From positions 54,642 through 118,641 of the forward strand of contig JALCBY010000011.1 of the NCBI GenBank assembly GCA_028066055.1: DNA of 64,000 nt, in the 5' to 3' direction. Below the pieces are notes generated by a model, which did no database searches, was not told the origin of the DNA, and saw nothing but the letters and a program-made list of their open reading frames with translations. The position numbers and the translations under genes are program-made. The number at the start of each line of letters is the position of its first letter. Within the stretch, counting starts at the first letter, position 1. Of this stretch, positions 14,753 to 23,167 are shown in pieces. Origin of the DNA: Hyphomicrobiaceae bacterium (GTDB taxonomy: Bacteria > Pseudomonadota > Alphaproteobacteria > Rhizobiales > Methyloligellaceae).

Positions 14753-17401
14753 CTACTCAAGTGTTTTCGTAACGATTTCATATAGATCGCGCGACAACTT
14801 CTGGTGAGATGCGATCCTTTCAAGCTCCGCCTTGGCCAGGTTTTGTCGACTGGCCTCCAGCATCCTCCAGGTTTTGAATGCACCGAGCATGCGCGCAGAG
14901 ACCTGCGGATTGATTCCGTCGATCTCCAATACCGTATCGGCGACCAGCCGGAACCCGGCGCCGTCCGCACGGCAGAAACCTGTCGGGTTCATGTTCGCGA
15001 ATGCCCCGATGAGCGCGCGGACCTTGTTCGGGTTCTTTAGTGAAAACAGCGGATGCTCCGTTAGCGACCGAACCCGCTCTGGTACGTCCGGCAGCGTGGA
15101 CATGGCCTGAAGCGCAAACCATTTGTCGATCACCAGATGATCATCTTTCCATTTCTCGTAGAAATCGTCGAAGGCGGCATCACGTTTCTCACCATCCATA
15201 TGGCTGAAGATGCTGAGTGCGGCGATTGCATCCGTCATGTTTACCGCACTCTTGTAATGCGCATTCACGCGATTTGCATCGCGCTCCTCTCCGGTTGCTG
15301 ATAGCATGCCGAGCGCGGCGTTGCGCAGGGCGCGCCTGCCGGTATCGGAAACTTCCGGCGAGTATGGACCGGACACCTCGTTGGCCTCGTAGAGCTCAAC
15401 CAGCTCATCATACATGTATTGTGCGATTTCGCGTCTGAGCCAGTTTCTCGCCTGGTGAATGGCGGTCGGATCGACGTCGCTGCCAATATCCCGGGCGATG
15501 TCCGCCTCACTTGGCATTTTCAGGATTTCCGCGCGATAGGCGGCTTCGAGTGTTTCATCGCGCAATCCGGCGGCGAGGGCGGCGGCAAAGGTGGACGCAG
15601 GGACGGGGTCCGTCCCGTTCCTGATATTGTCGGTGGCTGCGGTGAGCACGCGCAGAGCGTAACTTTGGCTGGCCTGCCAGCGATTGAACGCGTCGCTGTC
15701 GTTTGCCATCAGAAACTCCAGATCGCGCTCTGACAGGTTCGACGTCAGCTTCACCGGTGCTGAAAACTCTCTCAACAGGGATGCGACGGGCGGCGATGGA
15801 ATGTCGGTAAACCGGAATTTCTGGCGCGGTTCCGTCACATGGATCAACCCGTCGTCGATGATCTGTCCCGATTCAAGCTTCAACGGCAGGTCGTCACCAT
15901 TCTGTCCAAGCAGTCCAAGTTTGAGCGGAATGTGAAGCGGCAGCTTCTTCGACTGACCTGGCGTCTTGGGTGTCAGTTGGTTGACATCGAGCTCGGCCAC
16001 CTTACTGGCCGCGTCGTATGAGAGTGATGCCACGACTTCTGGCGTACCGGACTGATTGTACCAGCGCATGAACTGTGTCAGATCATCGCCCGTTGCTTCG
16101 CTCATGCAGGCGATGAAATCCTCCACGGTCGCCGCATCGCCGTCATGCCGGTCGAAATAGAGGTCCATTCCGGCACGGAAGCCGTCGCGGCCGACGATCG
16201 CTTCGATCATGCGGCAAAGCTCGGCGCCTTTTTCGTAAACCGTTGCGGTATAGAAGTTGTTGATCTCGATATAGGAGTCGGGCCGGACGGGATGCGCCAG
16301 CGGTCCGCCGTCTTCCGGAAACTGGTGCGTTTTCAGCATGCGGACGTCGTTGATCCGCTCCACCGGTCTTGAGCGCAGATCAGATGTGAACTCCTGGTCC
16401 CTGTAAACCGTCAGGCCTTCCTTCAGGCAGAGCTGGAACCAGTCGCGGCACGTGATGCGATTGCCGGTCCAGTTGTGAAAATATTCGTGTGCGATAACCG
16501 CTTCGATTGCCGCATAGTCTGCGTCAGTCGCGGTTTCGGGCCGTGCCAGGATGAGCTTGTCGTTGAAGATGTTGAGGCCCTTGTTTTCCATGGCCCCCAT
16601 GTTGAAGTCACTGACCGCGACGATCATGAAAATGTCGAGATCGTATTCGCGGCCAAAGCGCTCTTCGTCCCACTTCATGGATCGTTTGAGGGATTCCATC
16701 GCCCACGCGCAGCGGTCGATGGATCCGGGCTCGACGTAGATAAGCAGGTCGACGTTTCGCCCGGACTGGGTCGTGAAGCTGTCCCGCACATGATCCAGCG
16801 CACCCCCCACCATGGCGAAAAGGTAGCTGGGTTTGGGATGAGGGTCGTCCCAGACCGCGAAGTGCGTTCCGGTATTGTCGGGCGCGCGTTTCTGCACGAG
16901 ATTGCCGTTTGCCAGCAATACCGGTGCGATATCGAAATCCGCCTGGAGGCGGGTGGTATAGCGCGACAGAACGTCCGGACGGTCGGTGAAATAGGTGATG
17001 CGGCGAAACCCTTGCGCCTCGCATTGGGTGCAGAAAATGTTCCGCGAGCGATAGAGTCCGGAAAGTACGGTGTTGGCTTCGGGGTTGCAGTAGGTGGTGA
17101 TTTCCAGCTCGAACGCGCCGTCCGGTGCGTGGGGCAGGGTGAGTGCTGTATCGCTCTGCTCATAGTCCGGCGGTTGAAGTTTCCGTCCGTTGAGACGAAC
17201 CTCATCCAGTCCGAGGGCTTCGCCGTCCAGAACAAGGGAAGGCGCCGGCACCTCGGCTTTGGGATTGGGCCGGACCTGAAGCCGCGAACGAACGCGGGTC
17301 GCGGTCGGATGCAGGTTCACGTCCAACGAAACGGTATCAATCAGGAATTCTGGCGGGGTGTAGTCCTTGAGGTAGATGGTCTGCGGTGCGGATTTGTCCA
17401 T
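14753..17401 (-). CDS. pepN: Aminopeptidase N (M1 family zinc metallopeptidase)
   Basis: The 882-residue cytoplasmic enzyme removes N-terminal residues from peptides. It shows the exopeptidase motif GAMENKG, the zinc site HEYFHNW with the third ligand Glu in KEGLTVYRDQEF 18 residues downstream, and a long C-terminal helical domain, all as in the E. coli PepN subgroup (about 870 residues). No damage is visible. It is transcribed leftward toward pleC with about 170 bases between its stop and the pleC start. It is the last gene with clear core synteny; the accessory catabolic region begins upstream of it. Confidence 0.95.
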   Translation of the reverse strand: MDKSAPQTIYLKDYTPPEFLIDTVSLDVNLHPTATRVRSRLQVRPNPKAEVPAPSLVLDGEALGLDEVRLNGRKLQPPDYEQSDTALTLPHAPDGAFELEITTYCNPEANTVLSGLYRSRNIFCTQCEAQGFRRITYFTDRPDVLSRYTTRLQADFDIAPVLLANGNLVQKRAPDNTGTHFAVWDDPHPKPSYLFAMVGGALDHVRDSFTTQSGRNVDLLIYVEPGSIDRCAWAMESLKRSMKWDEERFGREYDLDIFMIVAVSDFNMGAMENKGLNIFNDKLILARPETATDADYAAIEAVIAHEYFHNWTGNRITCRDWFQLCLKEGLTVYRDQEFTSDLRSRPVERINDVRMLKTHQFPEDGGPLAHPVRPDSYIEINNFYTATVYEKGAELCRMIEAIVGRDGFRAGMDLYFDRHDGDAATVEDFIACMSEATGDDLTQFMRWYNQSGTPEVVASLSYDAASKVAELDVNQLTPKTPGQSKKLPLHIPLKLGLLGQNGDDLPLKLESGQIIDDGLIHVTEPRQKFRFTDIPSPPVASLLREFSAPVKLTSNLSERDLEFLMANDSDAFNRWQASQSYALRVLTAATDNIRNGTDPVPASTFAAALAAGLRDETLEAAYRAEILKMPSEADIARDIGSDVDPTAIHQARNWLRREIAQYMYDELVELYEANEVSGPYSPEVSDTGRRALRNAALGMLSATGEERDANRVNAHYKSAVNMTDAIAALSIFSHMDGEKRDAAFDDFYEKWKDDHLVIDKWFALQAMSTLPDVPERVRSLTEHPLFSLKNPNKVRALIGAFANMNPTGFCRADGAGFRLVADTVLEIDGINPQVSARMLGAFKTWRMLEASRQNLAKAELERIASHQKLSRDLYEIVTKTLE

Positions 17402-17866
17402 GACGTTCTGCGGGGCTCACTAACGGTCGCGCTGGACCCGGTGTTTAGAGGGTGAACGGGAAGAAGGCAAACCATGCGAACGAAATGGGCGCGCGTTAAG
17501 ACGCCGCGTGACGGACGATCTGTGCGACGGGGCATTTGTGCTGCAGCTTGTGGTCCGGCAATCAGGGGTTCCCCAGACGAGACTGTGTGTCATCCGACCA
17601 CCCGCAAGCGGCGACCCGCTGTGCCAGAAGCGCCCCGGCGCACATTGGTATGCGCGTTCCTCCAACCGGGCGTTGCGCTCATTCGCCCGTGCCGGCCATG
17701 TGATGTTGGAAGGGCATCCTTCCGCCTCGCCCTCGGCCCGTGTGCGGGCGCGGAGGGGTGTGCCCGACTGCACGCACCGGCGTCCGGAATTGCCCCAAAA
17801 CACAAGACCGGGGCCGGGTCGGCAAATCGCGCCGTCGGGACGGTTCACCCGGCGTCCGATGCAGAA
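17402..17866. other. 465-base gap between pepN and the accessory region
   Basis: No convincing gene is visible. Several overlapping open frames exist on both strands, but their translations are Arg/Pro/Ser-rich and low-quality, as expected from non-coding GC-rich DNA. The part next to 17402 must hold the pepN promoter. The segment marks the boundary between the conserved core gene block and the catabolic modules, and may contain degraded coding sequence. Confidence 0.5.
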
Positions 17867-18469
17867 CTACGCGGTCGCAAGGTATGAATTTCTGAACCGA
17901 AGACGGCAGGCGGCCGGATCCAGGTTGCGGCGGAAATCGGAAGGCGGACCATACAGGACACGCGCGACAAGGATACGAGGTCCGGTGGCGTCCTGAAGAA
18001 ACTTCGCACCATCGGCAAGCTCATCGGGGCTTGTGATTGTCATGGTCGACGCGATACCGGCACCTTCCGCCATTTTTTCCAGATCGGTTCTGAGCGCAGT
18101 ATGTCCGGGCTGACCGCCCGTTTCACCATGGCATCCGTTGTCGACGACGACAATCGATAGGTTCTCAGGTTGCAAGCTGGCGACGGTTGCAAGCGAGCCG
18201 ACGTTCATCAGCAACTCGCCGTCTCCGGTGATAACGGCGACCTTGGATTCAGGAGCCGACAGGGCAACACCCAGCCCCATGCAGACGGCTGCGCCCATCG
18301 TGCCGGCCATCGTGTAAAGCTTTTCGCTGTCTCCCGTGAGCGCAGCCGCATCACGCGCCGGACCAGCTAACCCGCTTATGAAAAGATAGCCGTCGGTGCT
18401 CGGGAAGAGCTGCGGAAGGATTTCCCGGCGATCGAGTGTCGGTTTTGTCATCTTGGATGTTTCCTTCAT
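17867..18469 (-). CDS. ThDP-dependent 2-oxoacid decarboxylase, beta subunit (cofactor-binding domain)
   Basis: The 200-residue protein matches the separate C-terminal (PP) subunit of two-subunit decarboxylases such as sulfopyruvate decarboxylase ComE and phosphonopyruvate decarboxylase. The ThDP/Mg motif runs from GDGELLMNVGSLA to VVVDNGCHGETGGQ (GDG, about 26 residues, then N), and residues 30-75 form the typical AGTMGAAVCMGLGVALS helix. The start overlaps the alpha-subunit stop by one base (TAATG); an internal ATG at 18451 is an alternative. It should form a heterodimer or heterotetramer with the alpha subunit, decarboxylating a 2-oxoacid to an aldehyde that the ALDH at 19984-21429 could oxidise. 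The substrate is not identifiable. Confidence 0.82.
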   Translation of the reverse strand: MKETSKMTKPTLDRREILPQLFPSTDGYLFISGLAGPARDAAALTGDSEKLYTMAGTMGAAVCMGLGVALSAPESKVAVITGDGELLMNVGSLATVASLQPENLSIVVVDNGCHGETGGQPGHTALRTDLEKMAEGAGIASTMTITSPDELADGAKFLQDATGPRILVARVLYGPPSDFRRNLDPAACRLRFRNSYLATA

Positions 18470-18993
18470 TATTTGAATTGCTTAGCGCCAAGGAACCTCT
18501 GCGACAGGACAAGCACTGATGCTTGTCCGCCTTTGAAGGTCGCTGACAGCGCGGCGTCGGTCGCAGGCGCAAGGTCGTCGGGTGTGTCGACCCGGAAGAT
18601 CAGCATGCCCATCGCTTCCAGAATCGGTTCGGCCGCCTCGCCCATGGGATACTGCCAGGGGTTCTGTTCGCCGTAGTCGCCGCGCATCGAGACGACCATG
18701 AGAATGGGGAAGCGGCCGCCTTTGACGAACGACAGGAAATTCGGGCAGTTGCCGACACCGGATGACTGCATACAAAGGACGGCGCGTTTGCCGACAAGAT
18801 CTGCACCTGCGCAAATGGCAACACCTTCCTCCTCGGTGGTCAGAAGGATGGGCCGCATGTCGTTATGTGCTTCGGCAAGCTCGACAAGGCGTGCGTTTCC
18901 CGCGTCCGGAACGTAGCTCAGCAATGAGACATCCGCCTCGACAAGCTTGTCGAAGAGCTGGGCGGACCAGTCGTTTGGTTGGGGTTCAGTCAT
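18469..18993 (-). CDS. ThDP-dependent 2-oxoacid decarboxylase, alpha subunit (pyrimidine-binding domain)
   Basis: The 174-residue protein corresponds to the N-terminal PYR domain of ThDP enzymes, as in ComD-type sulfopyruvate decarboxylase. The cofactor-activating glutamate lies in TTEEEGVAICAGADLVGKR (about residues 52-54), followed by VLCMQSSGVGNCPNFLSF, characteristic of this subfamily. It is translated just ahead of the beta subunit with a one-base overlap. A 62-base gap separates it from the upstream LysR gene, so it may be the tail of the module A transcript. Sulfopyruvate or phosphonopyruvate is the closest known substrate class, but the neighbours do not include a dedicated sulfonate or phosphonate lyase. 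Confidence 0.82.
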   Translation of the reverse strand: MTEPQPNDWSAQLFDKLVEADVSLLSYVPDAGNARLVELAEAHNDMRPILLTTEEEGVAICAGADLVGKRAVLCMQSSGVGNCPNFLSFVKGGRFPILMVVSMRGDYGEQNPWQYPMGEAAEPILEAMGMLIFRVDTPDDLAPATDAALSATFKGGQASVLVLSQRFLGAKQFK

Positions 18994-19055
18994 CAGTTTT
19001 CATATCCTCCTTGATTGCGCGTTTTTTGTTTAAGGCGGCGGTGGAAATCCTAGAT

Positions 19056-19970
19056 TCACGTCCAGCTGCTGCCGAAATCCTGATCAAACAGCTGCTTGAA
19101 ATTGTCGGCGAACGACTGGGCGATTTCGGAGCGCGGGCGGTTTGCCGGAAATGCGATCCCCGGCTCGAACTGTATGGTTGGATGGAATGGCTTGATGCAG
19201 AGGTCGTCGCTTTCCATCTCCTTCGCCGTGATCGGTTCGACAATGGCGGCGCCTGAACCGGCCTCGACAAGCTTGTAAATCATCGTTGCCAAATTGGCCT
19301 CGATTTTCACGCTTGGTTCGACATCGGCTGCCCGAAACACGGCGAGAACCTTGTATTGTGTCTGGGTTTCTTTTTCCTGGCATACGAGGGGAACCCCGGC
19401 TAGGTCTTCGACGTGAATCTCGCTTCGGCTGCACAGCGGATGCCCTTTGGGCAGGATGCAGACTCCTTCGACGGGTTTCAAAGGTTCGATGTCCAGTCCA
19501 TGAACGTCATTCGCAAAAAATGCGATGCCGACGTCAAACTGGTTGATCAGCATCTTGTTCACGACGGACGGTGTCGTGTCGGTGCTGACCGTTATCGAAA
19601 CCTCCGGATACTTTTCTTCAAGCCGGGCGACGGCGCGAGCAAGATAGGCCGACGACAACCCGAGCGTACCGGTGATCCGCAACGTATCCGATTTCAGGCG
19701 CGCAATGCCTTGTGCGGCGCTCTCGATGCGGCTGAGCGACTGGATACTGCGGTCGACTTCGCTATGGAGCATGATGGCTTCACGCGTCGGTTTGATGTTT
19801 CCGCCATGGCGCTGGAAGAGGGCGAAACCGACCTTGGACTCAAACTCGCGAATAAGCCGGCTGACCGCGGGCTGGCTGATGCCGAGCAGTTCGCCCGCAG
19901 CCGTCATCGATCCCGTCAGCATGACGACGTGAAACGCCTCGACCTGACGATGATTGATCCACCCTGTCAT
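19056..19970 (-). CDS. LysR-family transcriptional regulator (module A)
   Basis: The 304-residue protein has an N-terminal winged helix-turn-helix (residues 5-65; MTAAGELLGISQPAVSRLIREFE) and a periplasmic-binding-protein-like effector domain (90-295). It is embedded, on the same strand, between the aldehyde dehydrogenase (13-base gap) and the decarboxylase subunits, which is unusual because LysR genes are often divergent from their targets. It is therefore likely part of the operon it controls. The effector is presumably the module A substrate or an intermediate (inference). The ATG at 19970 begins MTGWINHRQVEAF, standard for the family. Confidence 0.9.
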   Translation of the reverse strand: MTGWINHRQVEAFHVVMLTGSMTAAGELLGISQPAVSRLIREFESKVGFALFQRHGGNIKPTREAIMLHSEVDRSIQSLSRIESAAQGIARLKSDTLRITGTLGLSSAYLARAVARLEEKYPEVSITVSTDTTPSVVNKMLINQFDVGIAFFANDVHGLDIEPLKPVEGVCILPKGHPLCSRSEIHVEDLAGVPLVCQEKETQTQYKVLAVFRAADVEPSVKIEANLATMIYKLVEAGSGAAIVEPITAKEMESDDLCIKPFHPTIQFEPGIAFPANRPRSEIAQSFADNFKQLFDQDFGSSWT

Positions 19971-19983
19971 TCCGCGAGTCCGT

Positions 19984-21429
19984 TCACTGGTTCGCTGTTA
20001 TGGTGATGAGTTTTTCTTCCATCATCTCGTAAATAGCATGAGGAGGGCCTTCCTTACCGAAGCCGCTGTCCTTGATGCCGCCGTAAGGCATGAGGTCAAC
20101 CCGGCTGGAGCTTGTTTCGTTGATATGAATGTTGCCGACATCCAGACCGCGCATCGAGGTCAGGACTTCGTTCAGACGCCCTGTGAAGACACCGGCCGCC
20201 AGCCCGTAAGGCGTTGCGTTGGCCCGCGCCACGGCTTCATCGAAATGCTTGAACGGTACGAGCGTGACGACCGGCCCGAAGACCTCGGAGCATGTCAGCT
20301 TCACATTTTCGGGCACGTTCTCAAGGACGGCCGGTTGCATCATCGCGCCGTCGACGTCGCCGCCGCACAACAGATCGGCGCCGGCATCGCACGCTTCCTT
20401 AACCCAATTGGCGACGCGATCGGCGGCATCCGGCGAGATTAACGGCCCGACATCAGTGTCGTCGGCGCTGGGGTCACCGACAACGAGTTTGCTGACTTTC
20501 TCCAGCAGGCGTTCCCTGACGGACGCATAGATATCCTCATGCACAAGCAAAATCTGAACCGAGGTACAGACCTGTCCAGCTTTGCGGAAGGTAGCGGGGA
20601 TGATCTTGCCAATCGCCGCATCGAGATCAGCGTCCGGGCAGACGATCGTCGCGGAGATGCTGCCGAGTTCCATCTGCGTTTTGCGCAAACCGGCGATCTG
20701 CTGGATGTGCTTGCCGACACGGGTGCTGCCGGTGAAAGCAATGTAGCGGACGCGCGGATCCTGGATGAGCGTTTCGGAATCCTCAATTCCCGCGCACAGC
20801 AGATTGAAGGAGCCTTCAGGCGCGCCTGCCGCATCAAAGCACTCCGCCAGCAATATCGCCGTCAGCGGCGTCTGGTTTGCCGGTTTGAGGATGACGGCGT
20901 TTCCGGCGCCAAATGCCGGCCCGACCTTGTGCAGGACGGTGTTGAGCGGCGAGTTGAAAGGCGTAATGGCTACCGCGATGCCATAAGGCTGATGTACGGT
21001 GAACGCCATCCGGCCGGCCTGACCGGGCGCACTGGAGATCGGAACCATCTCGCCGACCACGCGGCGCGTCTCCTCCGCCGAGAGGCGGATGTTCTGCATC
21101 GCGCGCGCGATCTCGCCAGATGCATCCTTGCGGGTGAATCCGGTATCGAGGACGATCGCGTCGATCAGCTGTTCGCGGCGTGCGGCAAGCTCATCGGCAA
21201 TACGGCTCAACACCTCGGATCGTTCAAATGCCGGCAGCCCCTCTCCGGAGGCGTAGGCTTGCGCGGTCTCAAGCGCCTGACCGACATGGTCTTGCGTGGC
21301 GCACGCGATCTCTGAGACCGTTTCCTGTGTGAACTTGTCCCGCACAGGCATTTTGTTGCCGCTGTTCAGCCAGCGGCCGCCGATATAGAGGCCACTTGGC
21401 ATTGAAGCCAGATCGAGTGCACGCGTCAT
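19984..21429 (-). CDS. NAD(P)-dependent aldehyde dehydrogenase (ALDH superfamily)
   Basis: The 481-residue enzyme oxidises an aldehyde to an acid. The catalytic Glu lies in QMELGSISATIV and the nucleophilic Cys in KAGQVCTSVQ; the cofactor motif FTGSTRVGKH and the C-terminal signature SSSRVDLMPYGGIKDSGFG are present. This last signature is shared with lactaldehyde and phosphonoacetaldehyde dehydrogenases (PhnY type). ATG 21429 overlaps the HyuB stop by four bases. Its likely substrate is the aldehyde made by the two-subunit ThDP decarboxylase of the same transcript, possibly sulfoacetaldehyde, phosphonoacetaldehyde or a related short polar aldehyde (inference). Confidence 0.92.
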   Translation of the reverse strand: MTRALDLASMPSGLYIGGRWLNSGNKMPVRDKFTQETVSEIACATQDHVGQALETAQAYASGEGLPAFERSEVLSRIADELAARREQLIDAIVLDTGFTRKDASGEIARAMQNIRLSAEETRRVVGEMVPISSAPGQAGRMAFTVHQPYGIAVAITPFNSPLNTVLHKVGPAFGAGNAVILKPANQTPLTAILLAECFDAAGAPEGSFNLLCAGIEDSETLIQDPRVRYIAFTGSTRVGKHIQQIAGLRKTQMELGSISATIVCPDADLDAAIGKIIPATFRKAGQVCTSVQILLVHEDIYASVRERLLEKVSKLVVGDPSADDTDVGPLISPDAADRVANWVKEACDAGADLLCGGDVDGAMMQPAVLENVPENVKLTCSEVFGPVVTLVPFKHFDEAVARANATPYGLAAGVFTGRLNEVLTSMRGLDVGNIHINETSSSRVDLMPYGGIKDSGFGKEGPPHAIYEMMEEKLITITANQ

Positions 21430-23156
21430 GAGGCAATCCTCCGAAGGTTCTTGCCGGATCTGAGCGCCGCTGTTGCACTCTCGTCGACCGAGAGGTCGTC
21501 GGCGATGACGACCTTATAGTCCCGTTCCGCCGCCGCACGGCTGACAAGCTCGTTCCGCACGTCTTTTTGCACCTTGCGCGGGTCGCGGTCCGTGGGCTCG
21601 CCGTATCCACCGCCACCCGGCATGTTGACAATCAATCTTTCGCCTTTTGGGATCACCTGAAAACCCTTTCCCCTGAGAACAGTTCCTGATGCGAGGTTGA
21701 CCTGACCGCGCAATCCGTCGAGGCCGCCGTCGCGTCCGCGCGCCGCATGCTTGACGCGTTCAAACACCGCGTGGATGCCGAAAGGGACATCTTCGCGGTT
21801 TGTGATCTCCATAATCTGGCCGAGACCACCACGTTGCTTGCCCGCACCGCCTGAGTCGGTACGAAACTCCTTGCGCCATACGACAATCGGCGTGATTGCC
21901 TCCGTGATCTCGATGGGAACGGTGCGCACGCCACTGGGAAAGGGTGTGGCGGACAGGCCATCCTGTCTCGGGCGGGCGCCGGCGCCACCTGAATGAAAAC
22001 TGGTGACATTGAATGTCGTTCCCTCGGTCCCGGTGAGACCGTGACCGGCTGCAAGGCGTACGTTCCAGAGGTTCGATGTCCCTTCTGCCGGTACGCAGTC
22101 GGGCAAAGCCTGATGGAGGCAACCGAACACGACGTCCGGCAGCATGTGGCCGATGGTCGAACGGGCGACCACGGCGCATGGTGGCTGGGCGTTGACGATC
22201 GCGTTTTCGGGCGCGGTCACTTCGATCGCGTCGAGCGTGCCGGTATTGTTTGGGATGCGGGGCGCGGCAACGCATTTTACGGCAAAGGCGGTGTAAGCCT
22301 CAGTGTAACACATGGGGCAATTGATGCCGTAGGAAGAGACCGGCGAGCTTCCCGAATAATCGACCAGGACCTTGCCGCCACCGATGGTAAGGGATGCGAC
22401 GAGATCAATCGGGACATCATAGCCGTCAATCCGCATGGAATGCGTCCATGTACCTTGAGGCAGCTTTTCTATCGCCTCGGTGATGCCACGGTGACTGTGC
22501 TCGATGATGTAGGACCCGAGTTCGGAGAGATCGGTCATCCCATACTCGGCCATCATGGAAAGAAGTCGGTTGGAACCGCGTTCGTTGCACGCGACCAGGG
22601 CGTAGAAGTCGCCTTCCACCTGTACCGGCTCGCGCACATTGTGACGCAGGACCTTGAGCAGCCAGTCGTTCATCTCCCCCCGTTTGATCAACGGCAGGAT
22701 CGGAATGTAGAGGCCCTCGTGAAACACCTGGCGGCTGTCGGGAGACATGCCCTGACCGCCGATATCGACGACATGCGTCGTGCTGGCGAACAGGGCGACC
22801 ATCTCGTCCCCCTTGAACGTCGGGGACACCATGGTGATATCGTGCAGGTGTCCGGTGCCTTTCCAGGGATCGTTGGTAACGTAAACGTCGCCTGGCTCCA
22901 TGGTCTCTGCCGGAAACTCATCGAGAAAATGTTTCACGGCGCGCGCCATCGAGTTGACATGACCGGCAGTGCCGGTCACCGCCTGCGCCAGCATTCTGCC
23001 CTCCAGATCGAAGACGCCCGCGGAGACGTCGCCTGCTTCACGCGCTGACGTGCTGAAGGATGTCCGGATGAGCGTCTGTGCCTGCTCCTCCACGACCGAG
23101 ACGAGCCGGTTCCACATGACCTGCAGACGAATGTCGCGCATTTGTGTGCTTTTCAC
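21426..23156 (-). CDS. HyuB-family protein (hydantoinase B/oxoprolinase, module A)
   Basis: The 576-residue protein is a hydantoinase B/oxoprolinase-family subunit, the partner of HyuA in ATP-dependent opening of cyclic amides (N-methylhydantoin, 5-oxoproline) or in related carboxylases. Diagnostic parts are the N-terminal SFSTSAREAGDVSAGVFD, the metal-site region GDVYVTNDPWKGTGHLHDI and the C-terminal NMPGGGGYGEPTDRDP. GTG 23156 is preceded by AAGGGGA five bases away; ATG 23141 is an alternative. It lies 11 bases after hyuA and overlaps the ALDH gene by four bases. The exact substrate cannot be deduced. Confidence 0.88.
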   Translation of the reverse strand: MKSTQMRDIRLQVMWNRLVSVVEEQAQTLIRTSFSTSAREAGDVSAGVFDLEGRMLAQAVTGTAGHVNSMARAVKHFLDEFPAETMEPGDVYVTNDPWKGTGHLHDITMVSPTFKGDEMVALFASTTHVVDIGGQGMSPDSRQVFHEGLYIPILPLIKRGEMNDWLLKVLRHNVREPVQVEGDFYALVACNERGSNRLLSMMAEYGMTDLSELGSYIIEHSHRGITEAIEKLPQGTWTHSMRIDGYDVPIDLVASLTIGGGKVLVDYSGSSPVSSYGINCPMCYTEAYTAFAVKCVAAPRIPNNTGTLDAIEVTAPENAIVNAQPPCAVVARSTIGHMLPDVVFGCLHQALPDCVPAEGTSNLWNVRLAAGHGLTGTEGTTFNVTSFHSGGAGARPRQDGLSATPFPSGVRTVPIEITEAITPIVVWRKEFRTDSGGAGKQRGGLGQIMEITNREDVPFGIHAVFERVKHAARGRDGGLDGLRGQVNLASGTVLRGKGFQVIPKGERLIVNMPGGGGYGEPTDRDPRKVQKDVRNELVSRAAAERDYKVVIADDLSVDESATAALRSGKNLRRIAS

Positions 23157-23167
23157 GAAAATCCCCT

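Noticed and set aside
16475..17455. Open frame of 326 codons on the plus strand opposite pepN
   Set aside because: It lies antisense to the well-supported aminopeptidase N and has no recognisable domain or ribosome binding site.
17508..17996. Open frame of 162 codons on the plus strand in the gap next to pepN
   Set aside because: Its translation is Arg/Pro/Ser-rich without structure, and it overlaps the ThDP beta subunit gene on the other strand.
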